This document shows positions 45,718-53,948 of a stretch of DNA of 64,000 nucleotides, piece by piece. The DNA is from Bacteroidota bacterium (GTDB lineage Bacteria; Bacteroidota; Bacteroidia; Bacteroidales; VadinHA17). Numbering within the stretch: the first letter of the stretch is position 1; each line of letters starts with the position of its first letter. The notes under the pieces are model-generated. The model was not told the origin of the DNA, ran no database searches, and saw nothing but the letters and a program-made list of their open reading frames with translations. The stretch is from positions 1 to 64,000 of the forward strand of contig DRFJ01000054.1 in NCBI GenBank assembly GCA_011050615.1, given 5' to 3'. The translations under genes were made by a program, and so were the position numbers.

Positions 45718-47961
45718 TTAATTAACGATTATCTCATCACAGAAAATCCATGCGGGAAGGCCTGCTGAATTATGCCATTCCGGGGCTTTTTTCATATTGC
45801 GTGCATAGATTTTAACATAACGTGCCTCAAGGGGATCGAATTCAAAATTAAAATATTCAATATCATTAACCTTACTGCCCGGTTTCAGTGGTCTGGCAGT
45901 TGTTAGCCTGATACCATTACCGTGGCTATGCCCAATTTGGGCATTCCCGCCTGATCCTCCAGGGTCCTTGTTGCTAATATCCTCAGGGAATGACACTTCA
46001 ACAAATTCCGGAAAGAACACAATATGATTTGTAACCTGTAGGAAGGCAGTATGAACATTTTCAATGGTTTTCACCTCGCCCAGGTCAATAATTACCTCCA
46101 TGTCATTTCCTTCAAATCCCAGCCAGTTTGAATAAAAGCTTGCACCACCGAAGGCTCCGTCGGTCAGTGACATGGGGTCTTCTGCAGCATATTTTTTTGG
46201 TCTGGTAACAGCTTCAACCTTTTTGCCTGCTGCAATATTCGGTCTTTCTGATCTTTTAATTGTTTCACTGTAAGAATCGGTATATTCGGAAACCGAATAG
46301 CCCATTTCATTCATCATGATAATACCGGCGTTGCTACATATATTTTTAAATAGTTCAAGCCTGGATCCGGCTTTTTCAAGATTATATTTTTCCGACATCC
46401 CCTTTCTGGAAGCTTCCAGTGCCGCATAGTGTGTGCTTAACCTTGCTTTTTGTACCCTTGTGAGAACCTCAGCCTTATCCGAAACAGAGGCTTCAGCCTT
46501 TTCAAAAAGCTCATCGTATTTTTCCAGCATGCCGGGTCTGAGGAAAGAATCAAAGCCCTGGGAGGGGTCGCCATACAGAAAGAGAAAGAAACCAGGCACC
46601 TTTTTAATCTCCCGGTGTATTATATCAATATATTCCTTTATGTAGCTGCCTGCCTCTTCATAATAAGCATCTGTAAATTCGCCTGTAATCTCATCAGTAT
46701 CCAGGTCAGGGTTCCAGAGAAGTTTAGCCGTCAGACAGGACCTGAGTTCAAAAAGCTCACCGGGATTATGGCTGTGCTGTTCAAAAACCCATTTGGCATT
46801 ATTTTCCCTGAAGAACCTGATATTTGGCCCCAGGGTATGTATATTTGGGAAGGGTGCAAGAAAATTTGTAAATTGTGTTGTATAGTCCCATATCCTTATA
46901 TTTTCAGTCAGCTGCTTCCACCCTTTCAGGTCAGCTGCAAAATCAGTGCATCCATCCTCTATCGGCTTACTCCGGTCACATTCTATTGAGCAGAGTGTCA
47001 CCAGAACATTATCAGCCGGTCTGGTTTTGCAGGGCTTTCTTGTATACTGGTAGGCCAGTGTAGAGATTGTTTTATCGGGAAACTGTTCAGCAATCTTATT
47101 AACAAACCTTATCATTGTACCGCTTGCCGAACCTTCTTCCCGGTCAATTGCAGCACAGTTTTCACACTGGCAGTGCAATGTGTTATCATTCTGGCTGACA
47201 GAGATAATGGAGGCCCCGGGGTAACGTTTGAAATATGCGGCCACAGAATCTGCCACAATGGCCAGTACATCGGGGTTGCTGAGGCATAGCTGGGTGCTTA
47301 ACCTTTTTCCTTCACGCAGGGCATAATATTCAGGGTGCTGTTCATAAAAGGCACTGCCGGGCATGAACCTGTGGAAGGTATGAACCCTGGCTTCAGGGAC
47401 ATAGCCGGGGAAGGCTTCATATGTCACCTTATGTTTATCTGCAAAAATGTGGTCATCATAGAAGAGTTTTGAATGCACTGTTCTTGTTTCTATATCAGGA
47501 GTATATTCATAATCAAGTTTTGCATTTATACTCATTTTTTCTGAAGGTGGGACTATTTCCTCTCCGGGGCTCAGCCATAAACATCCCATTTCGTTTTCAA
47601 GGAAGCTGTATACTGAATAAAGAACACTTTTTGAACTTCCTCCCCCGATAAGCAGATTATGCCCTTTTACCTTGTAAAAGGTAAGATGCGGATTAAATCC
47701 CTGGTTTACAGGGTAGGAACCAACAAATATTTCATGTTTGTCTTCATTGCGGTCAGTGACCGTCACAACAGGTATTTTCACCCCCGATATCTCTTGCAGG
47801 TATTTCTGGAGTTCATGAGAGGCATGATTAATCAGGCTGTCCTCCGTATTTGCAATAACTATTTCATAATTAGTCTGTGAGTTGTCTGCAAGGATAATCT
47901 TTTTATGGCTGCAGGAAAGCAGAAATGCAGGAAGCATTAATAGAACAAATAGTTTTTTCAT
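45718..47961 (-). CDS. DUF4838-type (GH20/GH67-like) predicted lipoprotein
   Basis: Start MKKLFVLLMLPAFLLSCSHKK; SVSQNDNTLHCQCENCAAIDREEGSASGTMIRFVNKIAEQFPDKTISTLAYQYTRKP. Confidence 0.75.
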   Translation of the reverse strand: MKKLFVLLMLPAFLLSCSHKKIILADNSQTNYEIVIANTEDSLINHASHELQKYLQEISGVKIPVVTVTDRNEDKHEIFVGSYPVNQGFNPHLTFYKVKGHNLLIGGGSSKSVLYSVYSFLENEMGCLWLSPGEEIVPPSEKMSINAKLDYEYTPDIETRTVHSKLFYDDHIFADKHKVTYEAFPGYVPEARVHTFHRFMPGSAFYEQHPEYYALREGKRLSTQLCLSNPDVLAIVADSVAAYFKRYPGASIISVSQNDNTLHCQCENCAAIDREEGSASGTMIRFVNKIAEQFPDKTISTLAYQYTRKPCKTRPADNVLVTLCSIECDRSKPIEDGCTDFAADLKGWKQLTENIRIWDYTTQFTNFLAPFPNIHTLGPNIRFFRENNAKWVFEQHSHNPGELFELRSCLTAKLLWNPDLDTDEITGEFTDAYYEEAGSYIKEYIDIIHREIKKVPGFFLFLYGDPSQGFDSFLRPGMLEKYDELFEKAEASVSDKAEVLTRVQKARLSTHYAALEASRKGMSEKYNLEKAGSRLELFKNICSNAGIIMMNEMGYSVSEYTDSYSETIKRSERPNIAAGKKVEAVTRPKKYAAEDPMSLTDGAFGGASFYSNWLGFEGNDMEVIIDLGEVKTIENVHTAFLQVTNHIVFFPEFVEVSFPEDISNKDPGGSGGNAQIGHSHGNGIRLTTARPLKPGSKVNDIEYFNFEFDPLEARYVKIYARNMKKAPEWHNSAGLPAWIFCDEIIVN

Positions 47962-48420
47962 TCTTTGTATTTTATAAAAACACCTGCCGGTAAAATTAAA
48001 CTGAAAAAATATGGAATCAAACAATAAAAAACAGGGAACCAGGCATAATCTCTTTGAGGTAATGGAGGTATATTATGATATTAACGATTATACCTGTCCC
48101 AGGAGAAGTATAAAGACAGTCTGAAAATAATGCTGTTTTAGTTATCCCATGCTGTTTCACCGGTACAGTTAAGGTAAAACTAATGTTCAGACGCTTATAA
48201 TGAAATACCAGATACCGGGTATTTGAATACGGGGCAGAAGAGGGAGCTTAATCAGTTGACGCATTCAATATTAGTTGCCAGGTAAAGGATACCTGAAACA
48301 ATAATACTGTAACATCAGTTTTTCAATTTGTTCAACAGCAGGGGCCTTATCATCCAGTATTAAATAGGATTTATACATAAAGAGGTAGAATTCTATGTTG
48401 TGGTAGGTGACATCGTTATT

Positions 48421-49134
48421 TTAATCTTTGACACAGCGGACAGAAAATCCAAGCTCCTTATCTGTATCCAGCCGGTAAACTTCATAATTATGGTATCCCA
48501 GAGTACGGTACCAGGCGGTAGTGTCAGAAGACTCCGTTGAGCTCCAGTAACGACCATTTTTCCCTAGTCCGTTGAAAGGATCAATAAAGGTATAGCGACC
48601 CCCGGCAGGTAAGGCTGAGAAACCATAAATATCTGTGCCGTTCCCATCATTTTCCCACCCTGTTCTGGCTTTCAATACTGTGCACTCCGTTCCGGCATAA
48701 CCCTTACTCTGTAAAAAGTCAATCAATTCTGTCCATTCTGAATCACCTGGCAGGTGCCAGCCGTCAGGACATGCACCCTGCACACGGCCCGGCACAGCAT
48801 TACTGCCTCTTGCTTCAGCGACGGCAGCAGGCCAATTGTACAACACTCCATAGGTGGAATAGGTTGCGGTTTTTCTGGCTGCCTCTGCATTTGTTCCGTT
48901 ATAGCCATAAACATAATAACAGGGCTTGCTTTGTGAGCCGGTAAGAGGACTGACCACCGAGGGTAAAAATCTAAGGTTTTCGGCCAGCCATACCTGTTGC
49001 CCTATTATAACAGTCCGGTAAATATTTCCATCCCTGGTATCAGTGAAGGTATTTTCAGGCCTTTGTGCCTCCAGGGAGGTAAATCCAATCCCCAGGAATA
49101 TAAGGATGCTCAATTTTAGAATTTTATTATTCAT
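48421..49134 (-). CDS. Fibrobacter-succinogenes-major-paralogous (FISUMP) domain protein, secreted
   Basis: TFTDTRDGNIYRTVIIGQQVWLAENLRFLP ... GRYWSSTESSDTTAWYRTLGYHNYEVYRLDTDKELGFSVRCVKD. Confidence 0.85.
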   Translation of the reverse strand: MNNKILKLSILIFLGIGFTSLEAQRPENTFTDTRDGNIYRTVIIGQQVWLAENLRFLPSVVSPLTGSQSKPCYYVYGYNGTNAEAARKTATYSTYGVLYNWPAAVAEARGSNAVPGRVQGACPDGWHLPGDSEWTELIDFLQSKGYAGTECTVLKARTGWENDGNGTDIYGFSALPAGGRYTFIDPFNGLGKNGRYWSSTESSDTTAWYRTLGYHNYEVYRLDTDKELGFSVRCVKD

Positions 49135-49328
49135 TTGAACTTTTATTATTTATTGATCATATTAAGTTCTTTTCTTCTTAGTATTACTGCTGAATACCAG
49201 CAGTTTATAAATCCGGGTAAGCCGCTGTTCCGGATTACTAATTTAAAAACCGGTATTATGTCAGATTAAGGTATTCAATTCAAATTTAGAAGAATTTCCC
49301 TGTATAACAATGGAATATATCATTCTGA

Positions 49329-49720
49329 TTAATCAATCAGTGCCTGATAAACAAGGGTCCTGGGTTTCCCATGGTCATCAATCCCGTCTGCAGGTATAAG
49401 CTGTGTAAAATAAACAACCACAAGTTCTTCTTCAGGATCGGCAATCAACAGTTTCCCCTCTTCCTGTAATATCATTATCCCAACACTTACTATCGCTTTT
49501 GTCTGGGAGGCAATTCGGAATATGGAATTCTTATCCATAGCTAAATTATTCCCATGTCTTTTTTACCGAAAGCTTTATAATAAGCAATCTGACCCTTCCG
49601 TGCCACCAGTATTACTGCACCGGGAAGCTTACCGTCATCCGCATATTTTTGAAATGTACCGGTCATAAATTCCACCCTTCTTGAAGATATGCCCACCTCT
49701 TATGGACTTACTTCTGTAAA
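49329..49720 (-). pseudogene. Decayed beta-lactamase-family serine hydrolase
   Basis: Fragments in different frames: GTFQKYADDGKLPGAVILVARKGQIAYYKAFGKKDMG, then AMDKNSIFRIASQTKAIVSVGIMILQEEGKLLIADP (SxxK), joined directly to a C-terminus EELVVVYFTQLIPADGIDDHGKPRTLVYQALID. Confidence 0.8.
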
Positions 49721-49946
49721 TTCCCGGGCAAATAATGAAGCGTGAAGCAATAAGGCTATAAAAAAGCTATATACTTCAGTGAAAGCCTTGTTTTCATTTC
49801 AAAGATTTTATTTTGTCAATTCAAAATTAACACATTTGATGCGATATTGTTACATACAGCTTATACACCCTGTGTAAAGTCTTCTCCGGTGTTTTAAATA
49901 CACTCGTGTCACTGTATTTCTTTCAATCCTGAGGGTGAGCCTCAGC

Positions 49947-50738
49947 TTATAATATGAATGGTATTACCGCCTTCCGTTTAGCCGGATAAGCGGGAAATTT
50001 TTCCTTATACCATGCATGATGATGCAGGGCACGCGGAATAAGATTCACAGCTGTCCAAACAGCAAATGACAGAGCCGGCAGGCTCCATGTCATAATCGCA
50101 TAAGCGGTCCATTCAATAATCTCACCTGAAAAATTAGGGCAGGATATATACCTGAAAAGTGTATGCTTCGGGACGGAATAGCCTGATTTATTGCCCTTGC
50201 GTAAATTTATAAGGTGGTTATCGGCCACCTGGTTAACAGTAAAGCCCGATAAAAATAATATGAGTCCGATAATAAATCGTGGATCGGTAAGCCAATTGTC
50301 ATAATAAGTCCCTGTTGCCTGCCCGGTGCCCCCTGCCAGATAGCCCAGCCAGTAACCGTTCAAAAAGCCGTTAACAAGGTTGAAAAACATAGCAAAAAAG
50401 ACCACAAGCAATGGGATCTTCTTCCCTTTTGTTCTGGTTCTGAACGGAAAAATGAAAATGCGGTTGAAGTAATGAATGAACCAGAGTGACCAGAATACCC
50501 AGAGGATATTAATTCCCGGACCTCTGCCCGCAAGAAACAGAGCTGTGATAAGGATCAGGGACGGGAGCTCCATTATGAACCATCCAAGACGGTTGTCTGT
50601 AAGCGGCCCCCACCTGCCACTGGCATGCCTGCCATAGGGGGCTTTTATCTTGAGGAGCAGTGGGAATAACAGTACGGCAAATATTATCCATGCCATCACA
50701 AGTATAGTGAAATGCTCCTTTGATATCATTTCAGACAT
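49947..50738 (-). CDS. Steroid 5-alpha-reductase (SRD5A)-like membrane oxidoreductase
   Basis: YGRHASG...GWFIMELPSL...WFIHYFNRIFIFPFR...CPNFSGEIIEWTAYAIMTWSLPALSFAVWTAVNLIPRALHHHAWYKEKFPAYPAKRKAVIPFIL. Confidence 0.85.
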   Translation of the reverse strand: MSEMISKEHFTILVMAWIIFAVLLFPLLLKIKAPYGRHASGRWGPLTDNRLGWFIMELPSLILITALFLAGRGPGINILWVFWSLWFIHYFNRIFIFPFRTRTKGKKIPLLVVFFAMFFNLVNGFLNGYWLGYLAGGTGQATGTYYDNWLTDPRFIIGLILFLSGFTVNQVADNHLINLRKGNKSGYSVPKHTLFRYISCPNFSGEIIEWTAYAIMTWSLPALSFAVWTAVNLIPRALHHHAWYKEKFPAYPAKRKAVIPFIL

Positions 50739-52165
50739 TATTGATTTTCAAAACCGGGATTCTCTAACGGGAGCAGGGCTCCCGTCTCCTCCTGCATTTT
50801 CCTCAAGAGTGCTTTGAGTTCATTTGTTTTTTCGGGATATTGTTCAGACAGATCAGTTGTTTCACCTATATCCCCGGCCAGGTTATAGAGTTCGGTTTTC
50901 CCATAATGATAAAACTCAATAAGTTTCCAGTTGCCTTTGCGTATTGCAGCACCAGGTGTCCACTGGCTTCCGTGGTAATGCGGGTAATGCCAGAAAACGG
51001 CTTCTCTCGGGGGTGGTTCATTTGCTGTAAGCAGGGGGAGCAGGCTAAGTCCGTCTGTATGCTGTTGGGGCATCAGGGGCAATCCTGCCATATCCAGTAT
51101 TGTAGGATAGAAGTCGGTGCTGATAACCGGGAAATCGTTCGATCCGGCTATGATTCCCGGTCCGCTTATAATCAGAGGCACCCTTATTCCTCCCTCGTAG
51201 CACCATCCCTTACCTGCCCTCAGGGGTTTAACGGAAGTAGGGGCCGGGCTGTCTTTCCATAAAGTTGTGAGGCCACCATTATCGGATGTGAAGATAAGAT
51301 ATGTATTTTCGGATAAGCCTGTTTCATCGAGGTATGCAATTATCCTCCCGACGTTCTCATCCATGCTGAAGACCATTGAGGCATAGTCTGCATTTACCTG
51401 GTTAAGCGTTGTGCTGCCCGTATGTTCACCGGCAAGAACCGGCTTGCCTTCTTCACCCAGTACATCCTTTTTTTTCTGGAAGTATTCAATATGTTTCCTG
51501 CATGCCTGGATGGGTGTGTGGAGGGTATAAAAAGCAAGGCAAAGGAAAAATGGTTCATCTTTTACCGATTGCATAAATTTAAGTGACTCATCTGTAAGCC
51601 TGTCAGTAAGGTATTCACCTTCAGGGCCGTCTTCAAGCCTGGGGTTATTATATGGTGAATAATATCCTGCAGGGGGCTGGCCCATGTGATGACCACCCTT
51701 ATTTATGTCGAATCCCTGGTTTTCAGGGAAATAAGCTGTATCACCAAGGTGCCATTTACCTGCGAAGAACGTTTTATAACCCTTGCTCCTCAGCACTTCA
51801 GCTATGGTTTCCTCTTCAAGGGACAGCTGGTGATAATCCTGTGGTCCCAGGAGCCTCCTGTCTTTTGGATCATCGCCAGGGATCCAATCAGTGATATTGA
51901 CCCTTGCAGGGTATTTCCCTGTCATGATGCTTGCCCTTGTAGGCGAGCACACCGGGGAAGTGGAATAGGCACCGGTAAAGACCATCCCTCCCGAAGCCAG
52001 CCTGTCGAGGTTAGGTGTTTCATGGAAAGAGCTTCCATAACAGGTAAGGTCGGTCCATCCAAGATCATCAACCAGTATGAAAATGAAGTTTGGTTTTGTG
52101 TCTTTCCTTGAGCACGAAATGAGAAATACAGCTATGAGCAAGAGGATAAGATAACTTTTTCTCAT
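50738..52165 (-). CDS. Sulfatase (arylsulfatase-like, Cys-type), predicted lipoprotein
   Basis: LISCSRK lipobox; SPVCSPTRASIMTGKYPAR (CxPxR), FAGKWHLGD, FTSDNGG. Confidence 0.93.
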   Translation of the reverse strand: MRKSYLILLLIAVFLISCSRKDTKPNFIFILVDDLGWTDLTCYGSSFHETPNLDRLASGGMVFTGAYSTSPVCSPTRASIMTGKYPARVNITDWIPGDDPKDRRLLGPQDYHQLSLEEETIAEVLRSKGYKTFFAGKWHLGDTAYFPENQGFDINKGGHHMGQPPAGYYSPYNNPRLEDGPEGEYLTDRLTDESLKFMQSVKDEPFFLCLAFYTLHTPIQACRKHIEYFQKKKDVLGEEGKPVLAGEHTGSTTLNQVNADYASMVFSMDENVGRIIAYLDETGLSENTYLIFTSDNGGLTTLWKDSPAPTSVKPLRAGKGWCYEGGIRVPLIISGPGIIAGSNDFPVISTDFYPTILDMAGLPLMPQQHTDGLSLLPLLTANEPPPREAVFWHYPHYHGSQWTPGAAIRKGNWKLIEFYHYGKTELYNLAGDIGETTDLSEQYPEKTNELKALLRKMQEETGALLPLENPGFENQ

Positions 52166-52167
52166 AT

Positions 52168-53814
52168 TTATTCTCCCATAATATTGAGAACAGCCACGTA
52201 AAAATCTTTATCAACTACAAGTTCGCCGGGGTTTACATCTTCAAGAAATGACCATCCCCTGTTTCCGAATTCGAGCCAGGTTTCTACACCATCAAGGTAT
52301 ACCTTAACGGGCATATTAAATCCGCGCACCGTGTTTCCCCACCTGTATCTCAGTCCACCGTCGGCAAAACTGTATTCCAGTACGGGGATCCTTGTATCAC
52401 GCAGAAACTGGTCAAAAACGGGTTTCAACTCAAAATTTGTATGTTCTTCCATATAGCCTTCTATCTGTTCAGTGGTGACTGTCTGGTGCCAGAATGTTTT
52501 ATTAAGACCACGCAGGATAGCCCTCCATTTTTCATCATTGTTGACAAGCTGCCTTATCATGTGGAGCATTGTTGCGCCTTTCTGGTACATATCACCTGAG
52601 CCGGAGCGGTTAACGTTATAAGGACCTATGATATTCCGGTCATTATTTATGTTTGACCGCACACCTCTCAGGTATTCAAAACCGGCGTCCTTACCGTACC
52701 AGTACTCAACATATAGCCCCTCGGAATAAGCAATGAAACTTTCGTGTATCCACATATCGGCAATATCCTTATAGGTTATATTATTTGCAAACCATTCATG
52801 TCCTGATTCGTGGATTATAATAAAGTCAAATTTCTCACCCCAGCCGGTACCGCTTATATCCCTTCCACGGTAACCGTTCATATAGCCGTTGCCATAAGTA
52901 ACAGAGCTCTGGTGTTCCATTCCAAGGTAGGGCGCCTCAACAAGTTTATAGCCGTCTTCATAAAAAGGGTAGGGTCCGAACCAGTATTCAAAGGCCTCGA
53001 GCATCATGGGCACCTGTTTGAAGTGTTCTTTTGCCTTGTCCAGGTGATAGCTGAGGACGTAATAGTCACAATCGAGATTGCCCAGTTCGCCCTTATATAC
53101 CTCTCCGAAGTGAACATAATCACCAACATTTATGTTAACCCCGTAATTGTTAATGGGATTATAAACATACCAGTGCCATGTTTTTGTTCCATCGGGATTT
53201 GTTGTAAAGCCCTTATACCTGCCGTTTGAAACATCCATAAGGTTTCCGGGTGTTGTAATACTGAAGCGCATGCTGTCGGGTTCGTCATACATATGATCCT
53301 TGCATGGCCACCAGATGCTTGCACCCCCTCCCTGGCATGATGTGGCGTAGAAGGGATTCCCGTTTTTATCATAAGTCCAGGTCAGACCTTCGTCCCATGG
53401 TGGACGCAGGCTTACCTTAGGTTTACCTCCGTAGAATACCATGACTTCATTCGATTGACCCGCAAGCTGGGCCTTTTTCATCTTTACAAACCAGGCGTTA
53501 CCGTCGCGTTCAAATTCCAGTTCTTCTCCGTTCTGGGTTATTCTGCTTATTTCAAGTGGTGGCTGCAGGTCTATCTGCATACGGTTATGAGACTTCAGTA
53601 CATTATATCTTACCAGCACATAGCCCTCCAGGCTGCTGTCGGCAGGATTGATGTTAATATTCAGATGGTAAAAAGTAAGATCCCACCATTCCCTCTCGGG
53701 CGTGATTGATCCGCGCAGGGTATCCTGCCTGGTAAATTCCATGTAGCGTTGTGAAAGTAATGATCCTGATAAAACGGTCAGGATTAAAATAATTAGAAAA
53801 AATCTTTTTGACAT
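52168..53814 (-). CDS. M1-family aminopeptidase, secreted
   Basis: Start MSKRFFLIILILTVLSGSLLSQ; HESGHEWFANNITYKDIADMWIHESF (HExxH-x18-E). Confidence 0.93.
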   Translation of the reverse strand: MSKRFFLIILILTVLSGSLLSQRYMEFTRQDTLRGSITPEREWWDLTFYHLNININPADSSLEGYVLVRYNVLKSHNRMQIDLQPPLEISRITQNGEELEFERDGNAWFVKMKKAQLAGQSNEVMVFYGGKPKVSLRPPWDEGLTWTYDKNGNPFYATSCQGGGASIWWPCKDHMYDEPDSMRFSITTPGNLMDVSNGRYKGFTTNPDGTKTWHWYVYNPINNYGVNINVGDYVHFGEVYKGELGNLDCDYYVLSYHLDKAKEHFKQVPMMLEAFEYWFGPYPFYEDGYKLVEAPYLGMEHQSSVTYGNGYMNGYRGRDISGTGWGEKFDFIIIHESGHEWFANNITYKDIADMWIHESFIAYSEGLYVEYWYGKDAGFEYLRGVRSNINNDRNIIGPYNVNRSGSGDMYQKGATMLHMIRQLVNNDEKWRAILRGLNKTFWHQTVTTEQIEGYMEEHTNFELKPVFDQFLRDTRIPVLEYSFADGGLRYRWGNTVRGFNMPVKVYLDGVETWLEFGNRGWSFLEDVNPGELVVDKDFYVAVLNIMGE

Positions 53815-53857
53815 ACAGGTATATTTCTGTGCAGGGACTGTATCATAAATCATTTAA

Positions 53858-53888
53858 CCACCCCCGTCCCGAGACCCCGGGGAGGTGG
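53858..53888 (-). terminator. GC-rich hairpin downstream of the GH16-like gene (candidate terminator)
   Basis: CCACCCCCG...CGGGGAGGTGG inverted repeat. Confidence 0.35.
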
Positions 53889-53948
53889 TGCACTTTTGAG
53901 ACAGCCCCTGGAAATTAATATAAAATCTTCTTATGCCACGGTGCTTAA

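Noticed and set aside
43020-49134. Complete polysaccharide utilisation locus (SusC/SusD type)
   Set aside because: The receptor lacks a SusD partner and resembles haem-type receptors; only DUF4838 and a dead GH43 fragment are nearby, which is insufficient.
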